Shown: positions 9,468-19,028 of the stretch, in pieces
How the letters are laid out: the number at the start of each line of letters is the position of its first letter
Numbering within the stretch: position 1 is the stretch's first letter
Assembly: GCA_963813345.1 (NCBI GenBank)
Contig: CAWEYR010000028.1
Span: forward strand, 186,001-250,000
DNA length: 64,000 nucleotides
Reading direction: 5' to 3'
Source of the DNA: CAWDDA01 sp963813345
GTDB lineage: Bacteria > Acidobacteriota > Blastocatellia > RBC074
Program-made: the position numbers and the translations under genes
The notes under the pieces: generated by a model
Told to the model about the DNA's origin: nothing
Seen by the model: the letters and a program-made list of their open reading frames with translations, nothing else
Database searches by the model: none

Positions 9468-9497
9468 AACCAATCAGTTAACTAACCAAATAGTTAA
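9468..9497 (-). promoter_or_regulatory. Putative ArsR operator: two 14-bp direct repeats
   Basis: AACCAATCAGTTAA (9468-9481) and AACCAAATAGTTAA (9484-9497) match at 12 of 14 positions and start 16 bp apart. The junction also contains the palindrome AGTTAACT (9476-9483). They lie 12-41 bp upstream of the arsR start, in a locally AT-rich stretch. Placement suggests autorepression. Confidence 0.6.
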
Positions 9498-9536
9498 ATA
9501 CACGAATGAACATCTATTTGTCAAGCCGGGAGCGCG

Positions 9537-9661
9537 CCCTGGGAGCGCCGGTCTCCAGACCGGCCACGAGCCGCGAAGCGTGCGAGTCTGGAGAGTCCTT
9601 GAGATCGAAGACTCGCACGCTTCGCGGCTCGTGGCCGGTCTGGAGACCGGCGCTCCCAGGG
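9537..9661. repeat. Class D inverted repeat, perfect 53-bp arms
   Basis: Arms 9537-9589 and 9609-9661 are exact reverse complements separated by 19 nt. Each contains nested palindromes such as GCCGGTCTCCAGACCGGC and CGAGCCGCGAAGCG. Related half copies occur near 34.67 and 59.58 kb. It lies between the divergent arsR and aguB genes. Confidence 0.92.
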
Positions 9662-9713
9662 CCTGGCGCTCCCGGTTGGCGCTCGCAGATCCTCATGCCT
9701 GATAATTCCTGAC

Positions 9714-10601
9714 ATGCCAAAGACGGTCGACAAAGCTGCGGTTGCGTTGATTCAGATGAGCTGCAGTGACAATCCGCAGGCAAATCTGGACAAGATCGTC
9801 GAACGGATCGGTGAGGCGGCGTCGCGTGGGGCCCAGATCATTTCGACGCAGGAGCTCTTTCGCTCGCCATACTTCTGTCAGACCGAGGACCATTCCAATT
9901 TCTCGCTCGCCGAGACGATTCCCGGCCCTTCCACCGAAGCACTGACGAGCATCGCGAAGGACCGCAATGTAGTCATTATCGCTTCGCTCTTCGAGAAGCG
10001 CGCACCTGGGCTTTACCACAACACTGCTGTGGTCATCGATGCGGATGGTCAGATCGCCGGCCGATACCGGAAAATGCACATTCCCGACGATCCACTCTAT
10101 TTTGAGAAGTTCTATTTCACGCCCGGTGATCTGGGTTTTCGTTCGTTCGATACGCGATTTGGACGCGTTGGCGTGCTGGTGTGCTGGGATCAGTGGTTTC
10201 CTGAAGCTGCTCGCCTGACCGCTCTTTCCGGCGCTCAGATTCTGTTTTATCCGACTGCGATCGGATGGCATCCAAGTGAGCGCGAAAAGTATGGATCAGC
10301 TCAGCACTCATCATGGGAGACGATTCAACGCGGACACGCCGTCGCGAACGGGCTTTATGTAGCCGTCGCAAATCGAGTCGGTCATGAAGGCCCCGAAAAT
10401 GGCGGAATCAAGTTCTGGGGACAAAGCTTCTTCAGTGACCCGGCAGGACAGTTAATGGCGAGGGCAAGTATTGAAAGCGAGGAGATACTTATCGCGGAAT
10501 GCGACTGGGGGCAGATTGACGTGCAACGAACACACTGGCCGTTCCTTCGCGATCGCCGGATCGACGCCTACCAGGACATCACAAGGCGGCTTAACGATTG
10601 A
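9714..10601 (+). CDS. aguB: N-carbamoylputrescine amidase
   Basis: A 295-residue carbon-nitrogen hydrolase (nitrilase superfamily) expected to convert N-carbamoylputrescine to putrescine, CO2 and ammonia. The Glu-Lys-Cys triad is visible: STQELFRSPYF (E), YRKMHIPDD (K) and VLVCWDQWFPEAAR (C). The motif VANRVGHEGP and the C-terminal LIAECDW also fit AguB. Its stop overlaps the start of the agmatine deiminase gene, and the pair forms the AguA/AguB putrescine route. The ATG at 9714 gives the usual length. Confidence 0.95.
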   Translation: MPKTVDKAAVALIQMSCSDNPQANLDKIVERIGEAASRGAQIISTQELFRSPYFCQTEDHSNFSLAETIPGPSTEALTSIAKDRNVVIIASLFEKRAPGLYHNTAVVIDADGQIAGRYRKMHIPDDPLYFEKFYFTPGDLGFRSFDTRFGRVGVLVCWDQWFPEAARLTALSGAQILFYPTAIGWHPSEREKYGSAQHSSWETIQRGHAVANGLYVAVANRVGHEGPENGGIKFWGQSFFSDPAGQLMARASIESEEILIAECDWGQIDVQRTHWPFLRDRRIDAYQDITRRLND

Positions 10602-11674
10602 CTCACCGCTCACCTGATCCTCTCAAGACACCGCGCAGGCTCGGATATCACATGCCGGCCGAATGGGAGCGCCACGAAGCTACATGGCTTTCGTGGCCGC
10701 ACAAAGAAGAGAGCTGGCCCGGTGCATTCGAATCCATCCCTCAGGTCTTTCTGGAGATCACTCGCGAGCTTACACGTTGCGAGATGGTTCGCATCAATGT
10801 CAGTGATCACGATTTTGCGGAGAGCGTACGCGCGCTGCTCGTAAGTGGCGGCGTGAATCTCAATGCAATCAGCTTCCATCTGAATCCGACAAACGATGCC
10901 TGGGCGCGAGACCACGGTCCGATCTATCTCTTGAGGAATGCCGGCGACGGCAGGAAAGAGCGTGCGATCGTCGACTGGGGGTACAACGCATGGGGCAACA
11001 AGTACCCTCCGTATGATCTCGATGATGTTGTGCCTTCGCGAATCGCACTCGAGAGCGGCGAACCACTTTTCGAGCCTGGCATTGTTATGGAAGGCGGTTC
11101 GATAGAGGTCAATGGCCGTGGAACTCTTCTAACGACTGAGTCGTGCCTGCTCAATCCCAATCGCAACCCGCAACTTGATCGAGCACAGATCGAAGAGTAT
11201 CTGCGCGAGTACCTGGGTGTTTCGAACATTCTGTGGCTTGGAGATGGAATTGTCGGGGACGATACTGATGGCCACATCGATGATCTGACGCGGTTCGTTT
11301 CGCACGATACGGTCGTTACTATGATCGAAGATGATCCGACAGACGAGAATCATCTTCCGCTCGCCGAGAATCTCGAGCGACTGCACGCGATGCGAGGCGA
11401 GGATGGCAATCCCTTTCGTATCGTGACGCTGCCGATGCCCGGTCCGATTTTCTTTGATGGGCAGCGTTTGCCTGCGAGCTATGCAAACTTCTATATAGCG
11501 AATGACGTTGTTCTGGTTCCAACTTATCGACACAAGAACGATGCGACAGCGTTGCGCGTTTTGGGTGAATTGTTTCCTGAACGGCGAGTCACTGGAATCG
11601 ACTGCACACAGCTTGTCTGGGGCCTGGGCGCGATCCACTGTGTGACTCAGCAACAACCGGCAACCATCGCATAG
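10598..11674 (+). CDS. aguA: Agmatine deiminase
   Basis: A 358-residue peptidyl-arginine-deiminase-fold enzyme: agmatine plus water to N-carbamoylputrescine plus ammonia. Start is TTG, in the overlap GATTGA with aguB. Conserved blocks include MPAEWERHEATWLSWPH, NDAWARDHGP, VMEGGSIEVNGRGTLLTTE, GDDTDGHIDDLTRF, and the catalytic cysteine region LVWGLGAIHCVTQQQP at the C terminus. Together with aguB it supplies polyamine from agmatine; no arginine decarboxylase gene is in view. Confidence 0.95.
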   Translation: MTHRSPDPLKTPRRLGYHMPAEWERHEATWLSWPHKEESWPGAFESIPQVFLEITRELTRCEMVRINVSDHDFAESVRALLVSGGVNLNAISFHLNPTNDAWARDHGPIYLLRNAGDGRKERAIVDWGYNAWGNKYPPYDLDDVVPSRIALESGEPLFEPGIVMEGGSIEVNGRGTLLTTESCLLNPNRNPQLDRAQIEEYLREYLGVSNILWLGDGIVGDDTDGHIDDLTRFVSHDTVVTMIEDDPTDENHLPLAENLERLHAMRGEDGNPFRIVTLPMPGPIFFDGQRLPASYANFYIANDVVLVPTYRHKNDATALRVLGELFPERRVTGIDCTQLVWGLGAIHCVTQQQPATIA

Positions 11675-11692
11675 AGGGAGTTGCATCGCCGT

Positions 11693-11735
11693 GGCTGGGT
11701 GCTGAGCTGCTCGGGTGCTGAGTGCTGAGTGCATG
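11693..11735. repeat. Degenerate GTGCTGA heptamer tract
   Basis: Four or five imperfect copies of the 7-mer GTGCTGA, the outer module of the class B elements near 15.3 and 52.8 kb, without the inner inverted core. It lies directly in front of the large oxidoreductase gene, and the most upstream GTG of that reading frame falls inside it. Confidence 0.6.
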
Positions 11736-11757
11736 AGCGCTGGCCTGACGTACTGCG

Positions 11758-14700
11758 GTGCAACATACTCGAACTTCATGCAACTTGGAATTGGCACACT
11801 TTTCCTACGAAGATCTTTCGAAGCCTGACCGACTCGAGGGCCCTTTCCGGCGAGTTTCACAAACACCTTGAACTGACGGTTCCCGACCTCGCTCGCGAGT
11901 TCGATCTCTATCACAAGACCAAAGGGCACGGGATGCCGCGAACAAAGGAGTCAGACCTCCTCGTGCGCGTAGCTCCTTATCTTGGTGAGTTTCTCGCCCG
12001 ATTGTTCTTCGTCGAATCCGAACGTAATGCTCTGATCAGCAGGGCTTCAGATGAGGCAGTCATCTTTGAGTTCAAGAAGGTCTCGATTCAGCGGCGTGTG
12101 CGAAAGATGGACGCTGAAAAGGCTCTGGCGGCCGTAGCGCGGTTTTCTGATCTCGAACGGACTGTTGAGGAGCTGAAGCGGAAGCATCTGACTCCTGATG
12201 AGAGAGAAGCTGATGATGAACTCGTGACTGCGCGCCTGTGGCGCGCCATATCGAATGCATCTGAAGCGCAAAACGATCTCGACGTGCTCGAGAGCTGGCT
12301 GGCTGCTGTCGCCGTAGTCAATCCGGCAAGATTTCGCCACTGGGTTTCGTGGCGTCAGCCGCAGCCTCTCGACTATTCGAATCTCGTTCAGATCGAGCGG
12401 CCAGACCACAACCTCCAGAACCTGATGGCAGGCCCGGCCCATAAGCTTAGGCGGCGCGATGGATTCAAGCTCACTGACCCGCGGTTCGGTGGGCGCGAAA
12501 TCCTCGATGAAATTCACTATTGCATTTATTGTCACGAGCGGCAGAAAGACTCGTGCTCAACTGGCTTTCTGGAAAAAGACGCGTCGTACCGGAAGAATCC
12601 ACTGGACATAGAGCTTGAAGGATGCCCGCTCGACGAGCGCATCTCTGAAGCGCATCTGGTTCGCCGGTCGGGCGAAGCTCTTGGCGCGCTTGCGCTGATC
12701 ATGATCGACAATCCGATGTGTCCGGGAACGGGCCATCGAATCTGCAACGACTGCATGAAGTCGTGCATCTTCCAGAAACAGGAGCCTGTAAACATTCCGC
12801 AGATTGAGACGGGCATTCTCACCGATGTGCTCAAGATGCCCTGGGGTATCGAGATCTTTGATCTCCTGACGCGCTGGAACCCGCTCAACGTGCACCGGCC
12901 CTTCGAGCTGGAATACAACGGAAAGAACATTCTTGTCGTCGGAATGGGTCCTGCGGGTTATACGCTCGCACATCATCTGCTCAACGAAGGATTCGGAGTG
13001 GTGGGCGTCGATGGACTAAAGATCGAGCCTTTACCGCAAAAACTGATTGATGGTCCGATTCGTGATTGGGCGGAGCTTTATCGCGACCTGGACCAACGCG
13101 TGCTCGAGGGATTCGGTGGAGTCAGTGAATACGGAATTACGGTGCGATGGGACAAGAATTTTCTGACGCTCATTCATCTGGTGCAGTCGAGACGACGAAA
13201 GCTCCGAATCTACGACGGTGTTCGCTTCGGCGGTACGTTAACAATCGACGACGCATGGAACTATGGCTTCGATCACATAGCGATCGCCACAGGCGCAGGC
13301 AAACCGACTATCGTCGGGATGAAGAACAACCTGATCCGTGGAATCCGAAAGGCGAGCGATTTTCTGATGGCGCTCCAGTTGACCGGAGCCTTCAAGGAAG
13401 CAGCGCTTGCCAACCTGCTGGTGAATCTTCCGGCCATCGTGATTGGCGGTGGATTGACAGCGATCGACACGGCTACAGAGCTTGCGGCCTATTATCCGAA
13501 ACAGGTTGAAAAGATTCTGATGAGGTACGAGCGGCTGTCCGCGGAACTTGGTGAAGACCGCTTCTGGAAGAGCTTCGATCCGTCAGATCGCGTGGCCGTC
13601 GAGCGTTTTGTCGAGCACGGACGGGAAGTCCGGCGCGAGCGCGAACGCGCGCGGCTCGCGCGGGAAGAACCTGACTTTGCAGGTCTCGTTCGGAGGTGGG
13701 GAGGAGTTTCGATTGTGTATCGAAAGAACCTCTCCGATTCACCTGCATATCGACTGAATCATGAAGAGGTAATCAAATCCCTCGAGGAGGGCATCTACTT
13801 TGTCGAGCGTCTGAGCCCTATTGAAGCAATTGCTGACGAGCATGGCGATGTCACCGCTATCAGATTCGAGCATCAAGAGGTCAACGCAGCCGGTAAATGG
13901 CGAGGGACAGGCGAGACAATTGAATTGCCGGCAGCCAGTGTCTGTGTTGCCGCGGGCACAAGTCCGAACGTGATCTATGAAAGGGAATACAGCGGCACCT
14001 TCAAGCTGGACAGCGCAAATCAGTTCTTTCAAAGCTTCAGACTGAGTGGAGAAGGTGCTGATCGCAGGCTGGAGCCGGTAGATCCTAAGAACGAGAATCC
14101 GGGGTTCTTCACTTCCTACGAGAATGATGGCCGGTACATCACGTTCTATGGCGACAATCACCCGGCCTTTGCAGGAAACGTTGTGAAAGCGATGGCCTCG
14201 GCCAAATACGGAGCCAGAGAGATTGTCCGGCTTTTCAGCGATGAGATCGCGAATCTGGAGCCCGCGAGCCTGCCCGATCGCGAAGCCACTTTCGATGCGC
14301 TTTCATCCCGGCTCGACAGCGAACTGATTGCACGTGTAGAGCGGGTGGTCAGGCTGACACCGACCATAGTCGAAGTCATAGTTCGCGCGCCGGCTCAGGC
14401 GAGAAAGTTCAAACCGGGTCAGTTCTATCGCTTCCAGAACTACGAAACGGCCGCTCAGATGGTTGGTGACTCGCGGCTTGCGATGGAAGGTCTCGCGCTC
14501 ACGGGAGCGTGGACCGACAGCGAGCGTGGGCTTCTCTCGTTGATTGTCCTTGAAATGGGCGCGAGCTCGCGGCTCTGTGCCACTCTCCGCGAGGGAGAGC
14601 GTGTAGTCGTTATGGGACCCACAGGAACACCGACACTGATTCCATCAGGTGAAACGGTGCTTCTCGCGGGCGGCGGATTGGGCAATGCTGTGTTGTTTTC

Positions 14701-15298
14701 GATCGCCCGAGCGTTGAAGGAGAACGGGAATCGGGTGATCTACTTTGCCGGGTATCGAAAGCGACAGGACCTTTTCAAACGCGAAGAGATAGAAAACTCG
14801 ACGGATCAGGTCATTTGGAGCGTTGACTGGGGTGAAATGATTGAGCCTCACCGTCCGCAGGACCACTGCGTCACCGGCAATATCGTGGAAGCGATGAGGG
14901 CGTATTCAGACGGTACTGCCGGCAAACAGCTGTTCGATCTGACAGAAGTCGACCGGATCATCGCGATTGGATCGGACCAGATGATGGGGGCCGTAAAGGT
15001 CGCTCGACGTTCTGGATTGTTGGCAGGCTGTTTCAGACCAGGACACTTAGCGATCGGTTCGATCAACTCGCCGATGCAATGCATGATGAAGGAGGTATGC
15101 GCTCAATGCCTGCAAAGGCACGTTGATCCAGAGACAGGTGCAGAAACCGGCTTCGTCTTTTCCTGTTTCAACCAGGATCAGAAGCTTGATGAGGTTGACT
15201 TTGCGAACCTCGATGCTCGACTGCGAATGAACAGCGCGCAGGAAAAGCTATCGAACCTTTGGCTTAGCAGGTTGTACCGCCTTCAGGCGGAATCGTAA
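11758..15298 (+). CDS. Fused flavin/Fe-S pyridine-nucleotide oxidoreductase (Nfn/GltD-PyrK-like), N-terminal frameshift
   Basis: A protein of about 1,180 residues. An N-terminal region of about 230 residues precedes a cysteine-rich segment (CIYCHERQKDSC, CPGTGHRICNDCMKSC) as in GltD/NfnB-type enzymes. A two-dinucleotide-fold flavoprotein domain follows (NILVVGMGPAGYTLAHHL and AIVIGGGLTAIDTATELA). A ferredoxin-reductase/PyrK-like module ends the protein: FKPGQFYRFQN, ETVLLAGGGLGNAVLFS, and the cluster motif CMMKEVCAQC with a later cysteine in FVFSCFNQ. Known relatives transfer electrons between NAD(P)H and ferredoxin; the partners here are unknown. The N terminus LELAHFSYEDLSKPDRLE is read in frame 1 and joins the main frame at about 11836, where one extra G in GAGGGCCC breaks it. 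Start is GTG 11758 or TTG 11785. The last residues, LYRLQAES and the stop, are repeat sequence. Confidence 0.85.
15270..15297. repeat. Class A repeat, half copy at gene end
   Basis: GTTGTACCGCCTTCAGGCGG followed by AATCGTAA is a single class A arm. It encodes the final residues of the upstream oxidoreductase and its TAA stop. It is directly followed by a class B element. Confidence 0.75.
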
Positions 15299-15300
15299 GA

Positions 15301-15442
15301 AGAGTGCTGAGTGCTGAGTGCTGAGTGCTGATTATGAGTTTGAGTTCAAGCTTTAGCTTGGGGTTGCATTCGATCGCCACAAGAGCAAGCTAAAGCTTGA
15401 ACTCAAACTCATACTCAGCACCCAGCACTCAGCACTCAGCAC
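15301..15442. repeat. Class B composite inverted repeat (heptamers plus core)
   Basis: Outer modules are tandem GTGCTGA 7-mers on the left and their complement on the right. The inner core pairs TGAGTTCAAGCTTTAGCTTG (15341-15360) with CAAGCTAAAGCTTGAACTCA (15386-15405). It lies between the convergent oxidoreductase and rfaE2 genes and supplies the last codons and stop of rfaE2, so it could act as a two-way terminator. Confidence 0.9.
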
Positions 15443-15914
15443 CTTTTTTTATACGCTCAATGATGTCCGACGTTGATACTCCCTCGACAAAGGGCAGGCT
15501 CTCGACGCGTCCTCCTGCAGCTTCGACTTCCTCGCGGCCGATGATCTGATCGACTCTCCAGTCACCACCTTTGACCAATACGTCCGGCAGCAGGGACGCG
15601 ATCAGCTCGCGAGGTGAGACGTCATCAAAGATCGTCACGTAATCGACACATTCAAGAGCCGCGATGACTTCAGCACGTTCAGCTTCAGTCAGGATTGGAC
15701 GTCCTGATCCTTTCAGCTCGCGAACGGCCCGGTCACTGTTGAGCGCAACGATCAGTGCATCACCAAGACTGCGAGCCTGACGTAGATACCGCACATGTCC
15801 CGGGTGAAGAAGATCGAAGCATCCATTGGTGAAGACGACGACAGTGTCCGACTGTTTTAGAGCTGCACGCCTGGACTTGAGCTCAGCCTGATTGAGTATG
15901 GAACCCATCGGCAC
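15429..15914 (-). CDS. rfaE2: D-glycero-beta-D-manno-heptose 1-phosphate adenylyltransferase
   Basis: A 161-residue nucleotidyltransferase corresponding to the C-terminal domain of HldE. It transfers AMP to heptose 1-phosphate on the way to ADP-heptose for lipopolysaccharide inner core. It shows TNGCFDLLHPGHVRYLRQAR, with the HxGH nucleotide-binding motif, NSDRAVRELKG, and the ISTS-type region GVSTSDIIERI. No kinase domain is fused, so a separate rfaE1 is expected elsewhere. The last residues (GAEC) and TGA are encoded by the heptamer repeat. Confidence 0.93.
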   Translation of the reverse strand: MPMGSILNQAELKSRRAALKQSDTVVVFTNGCFDLLHPGHVRYLRQARSLGDALIVALNSDRAVRELKGSGRPILTEAERAEVIAALECVDYVTIFDDVSPRELIASLLPDVLVKGGDWRVDQIIGREEVEAAGGRVESLPFVEGVSTSDIIERIKKGAEC

Positions 15915-15947
15915 ATCTTAGTCAACCGGGACCGAAGATCAAAACGG

Positions 15948-16067
15948 CTATCTGTTCATAAATGAGATGACTAAAAGTGCGGCCAGGAGCAGAGAGTTGA
16001 CTATGACAAGAAACCGAGTGAGTGACCGTTCATCCTGTTCACGCTGTTGATCGCTGATTCCGGCCAT
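15948..16067 (-). CDS. Small single-pass membrane protein, 39 aa
   Basis: Translates to 39 residues. A polar N-terminal part (MAGISDQQREQDERSLTRF) is followed by one hydrophobic segment (LVIVNSLLLAALLVISFM) and ends NR. A strong GAGGAGG ribosome-binding site lies about 8 nt before the ATG. It sits between rfaE2 and the VWA gene on the same strand, 33 bp upstream of rfaE2. I do not recognise a family; the topology suggests N-in with the charged part in the cytoplasm. Codon use matches the neighbours. Confidence 0.6.
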   Translation of the reverse strand: MAGISDQQREQDERSLTRFLVIVNSLLLAALLVISFMNR

Positions 16068-16230
16068 TTCCTTTTCCTCCTCACGATTCGTTCTTATGGA
16101 CGGCTTTAGGGCAAAGCACGTGCCGACGCGACGCGGATCGTCGTGCTCGATCTAAACCCGAGAATCTGGATGAGTTGACGTTACGGACCAGCCGGCGGAA
16201 TGCGACGAAAGAATGTTCCGATGCGCTATA

Positions 16231-17352
16231 TCAGGCAGTAAGTTGACGGTTGGTACACCGAATCGTGCAGAGATCACTCGATAGGAGCGCGATAGCCGGG
16301 CTTGTTACTGCAGCGAGGCCGTCTTTTCTGACGTCCACGCGCAGCTCCCTCCATCTACCATCGCGTTTGTCGTTGGAAGAATAGTAGCCGATCGAATAGA
16401 GAGTTCGCAGTTCTGCGGCAATCTGGCTGAAGATTCCCGAAAGCTCACGGTTGTCATTCACTGGGTAGACTCGTCCTCCGGTTCGGTCCGCGAGTTCGCC
16501 AAGCTCTGCATGTGCAAGCTCGTACAACCTGGTGGCAAGCTTTCGTCTGCGATCAGTCGGAAGCTCACAATAATCGGCTGTGTTCCACCAGGGCGAGCCG
16601 GTCTCGTATTTTTCAGCATACTTTCTCATCTGCTTTCGGGAGAGCTTGAAATGGCGATCGTCTTCACAGTTGAGCAGCAGGCGCTCAACCGTAAAGGCCT
16701 CGGTTTCGAGCTCAAGGAAATAGAGCGATGCCTGCGACTTTTCCACGAGTGGCACGACCTGATTGTAAGTGTAGGTCCCAAATGAATCGACGCCGTCTGA
16801 CAGAATAACCAGGGCCTTTCGACCTTCAACGCGCCTTAGAAGGTCCTGGATGGTAATGATCAGGGCGTCGTAAAGCGCAGTACCGCTTCCCGCTTCGAGT
16901 TTGCCGAGGGCGTGCTCCAGCGTATCGCGATTCGCTGTAAAGCCCGCCAGCAATTGAATCGTTTGATGAAAACCGATGATTGAAACCTTATCCTGCGGGC
17001 GAATCTCTTCGAGAAAGCGACGCGCTGCGCGACGCATGAGAGTTATGTCATTGCGAGTGCTGCCCGACGTATCGAGCATGAGCACTATGTGCAACGGGAC
17101 ATCGGTAGTCGTAAAGAGTGCTACCTGCTGCTTGACGCCGTCCTCAAAGACTGCGAAATCGTCTCGCTTGAGCCCAGTGATCGAGCTTCCATCCCTTCCC
17201 TTTACGGCGACATCGATGAGTACGAGGTCGGTATCTACGCGGATCGTACCTGGGTCCTCATTCCTGTCAGTCTTCTGCGCAACTGCGCTGGCCGCGAGGC
17301 ACAGGAAGAGCCCCACCGCTGCAAGCGAAGCTTTGGGAAACGAAACTGCCAT
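16231..17352 (-). CDS. VWFA-domain protein, Acidobacterial type
   Basis: A 373-residue exported protein. The signal peptide (AVGLFLCLAASAVAQ, cleavage near residue 25) is followed by the IRVDTDLVLIDVAVKGRDG strand region and a von Willebrand A domain with an intact MIDAS start DTSGSTRND (residues about 94-102), TALYDALIITIQDLL and LVILSDGVDSFGTY. The C-terminal LRTLYSIGYYSSNDKRDGRW is characteristic of the VWFA-related family abundant in Acidobacteria. It probably binds divalent metal and protein partners in the periplasm; the role is unknown. Two cysteines lie within the A domain and a pair lies near the extreme C terminus. Confidence 0.88.
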   Translation of the reverse strand: MAVSFPKASLAAVGLFLCLAASAVAQKTDRNEDPGTIRVDTDLVLIDVAVKGRDGSSITGLKRDDFAVFEDGVKQQVALFTTTDVPLHIVLMLDTSGSTRNDITLMRRAARRFLEEIRPQDKVSIIGFHQTIQLLAGFTANRDTLEHALGKLEAGSGTALYDALIITIQDLLRRVEGRKALVILSDGVDSFGTYTYNQVVPLVEKSQASLYFLELETEAFTVERLLLNCEDDRHFKLSRKQMRKYAEKYETGSPWWNTADYCELPTDRRRKLATRLYELAHAELGELADRTGGRVYPVNDNRELSGIFSQIAAELRTLYSIGYYSSNDKRDGRWRELRVDVRKDGLAAVTSPAIALLSSDLCTIRCTNRQLTA

Positions 17353-17410
17353 TTAGAGATAGGTCACATAATTGATTGAACTTTGTCAAGTAGCAGGTGT
17401 ATATGAGGGC

Positions 17411-17474
17411 ACGTTGTACCGCCTTCAGGCGGAATCGTCACATTACACGATTCCGCCTGAAGGCGGTACAACGT
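17411..17474. repeat. Class A inverted repeat, perfect 28-bp arms
   Basis: Arms 17411-17438 and 17447-17474 are exact reverse complements around the 8-nt loop CACATTAC. Inner palindrome is CCGCCTTCAGGCGG. It lies between the VWA gene start and the tRNA-Val gene. Confidence 0.92.
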
Positions 17475-17535
17475 ACGCTCCTTGACACCTGTCATGCTGG
17501 CCGTTATCATTCTCGCTTGCCTGTTGAAGGGTTGA

Positions 17536-17611
<76 letters not shown>

Positions 17612-17639
17612 TCTATTTCTGACAGGTGTTTGAAAATGC

Positions 17640-17716
<77 letters not shown>

Positions 17717-17786
17717 TCATCATTGTTAACCTCTTTCGATTGCTTTGGCCGCTCGCATCTCGTGAGCGGCTTTTCTGTCTCTTGCC

Positions 17787-18998
17787 ATGCTCGTCATCGA
17801 AGACGCTCAAAGGCTCATACTCAGCAATCTTCCCGATCTTCCCGACGAACGCGTGCCACTCGACCAGGCTCTCGGCCGAGTCCTGAAAGAGGTCATTACT
17901 TCCGATATCGACCTTCCACCTTTCGACAGAGCACGAATGGACGGATATGCAGTTCGTTCCTCGGACACGACAACTGGCTCTCCTCAATCAAACGTGCTCC
18001 TGAGATCGATCGGGGAAGCGGCGGCGGGGCACTCATTCGACGGAATCGTAGCTCCGGGAACTGCAGTCCGTATCATGACAGGTGCTCCGGTTCCCGCCGG
18101 AGCCGATGCCGTTGAAAAGATCGAAGTCATCAGTCTGCTCGACAACGGGCAGATCGCACTCGACCGGCCCGTTAAGGCAGGGCAGTTTGTCACCCCTCGC
18201 GCAAGCGAAGCCGCTGCAGGCGAAATCATGGTCAAGGCTGGTCAGCGAATCACGCCCGCGATGTCCGCTGTTCTTGCCAGCTTTGGCTATGACCAGATCC
18301 GCGTTTCAAAAAAGCCGCGAATTGCCCTCCTTTCAACAGGCAGCGAGCTGGTGGATGTAGGAACGAAACCAGGACCTTCACAGATTCGAAATTCCAACGT
18401 CTACTCACTCGGCGGATACTCTAAAGCGGCCGGTGCCGAAGTCGTCAGTTCCGGAGTTGTTCTCGACGACATTGATGCGACTTGCAGTGCGATTCGCGCA
18501 AAGGCTGAGATCGCAGACGTCGTTCTCCTTTCGGGCGGTGTCTCGATGGGTGACTATGATCTTGTCAAACCAGCTCTCGGCAAGCTCGGAGCCAGCATTT
18601 TTGTTGAACGGGTTGCAATGCATCCCGGCAAACCGACGGTCTTCGCCAGGCTGGGAGACAAAGTCATTTTCGGACTTCCAGGGAATCCGGTTTCCGTCGC
18701 CGTTGCATTTCACATTTTTGTCCGTCCGGCATTGTTTCAAATGCAGGGAGCGAGCGAGATTCATCTTCCAAAGATTCGCGCTCGCGTCACACGTGACGTA
18801 AAGGGAGCGCCTCCACGTCGCAGCCACCAGCCGGGCCGTCTCAAACTTGAAGGGGCCGAGGTATGGGTAGAGCCGCTCAAATGGGGAGGCTCGTCGGACC
18901 TGGTAGCTTTTATGAAAGCTGATAGTTTGATCATTGTTCCGGAAGACGTCGATCGGATTACAAGCGGCGAGATTGCAGACGTCTTCTCATTGTCGTAA
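17787..18998 (+). CDS. moeA: Molybdopterin molybdotransferase
   Basis: A 403-residue enzyme that inserts molybdate into adenylylated molybdopterin. It has domain I/II motif DRARMDGYAVRSSDT, then GTAVRIMTGAPVPAGADAV, domain III (the MogA-like fold) with LLSTGSELV and VLLSGGVSMGDYDLVKPAL, PGKPTVFARL and FGLPGNPVSVAVAF, and a C-terminal beta domain. It is followed 30 bp later by moaC, so molybdenum cofactor genes are grouped; moaA, moaD/E and mog are not in view. Confidence 0.95.
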   Translation: MLVIEDAQRLILSNLPDLPDERVPLDQALGRVLKEVITSDIDLPPFDRARMDGYAVRSSDTTTGSPQSNVLLRSIGEAAAGHSFDGIVAPGTAVRIMTGAPVPAGADAVEKIEVISLLDNGQIALDRPVKAGQFVTPRASEAAAGEIMVKAGQRITPAMSAVLASFGYDQIRVSKKPRIALLSTGSELVDVGTKPGPSQIRNSNVYSLGGYSKAAGAEVVSSGVVLDDIDATCSAIRAKAEIADVVLLSGGVSMGDYDLVKPALGKLGASIFVERVAMHPGKPTVFARLGDKVIFGLPGNPVSVAVAFHIFVRPALFQMQGASEIHLPKIRARVTRDVKGAPPRRSHQPGRLKLEGAEVWVEPLKWGGSSDLVAFMKADSLIIVPEDVDRITSGEIADVFSLS

Positions 18999-19028
18999 AC
19001 GCTGCACACAGGAGCCGCTCAAACAAAA

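Noticed and set aside
15301..15442. CRISPR array (short tandem repeats)
   Set aside because: The repeat unit is 7 nt, contiguous without spacers, and mirrored as an inverted repeat; no cas genes are present.
17411..17474. Simple rho-independent terminator
   Set aside because: The stem is strong but no T tract follows, and the same element occurs in divergent gaps and inside reading frames, so it is better treated as a repeat family.
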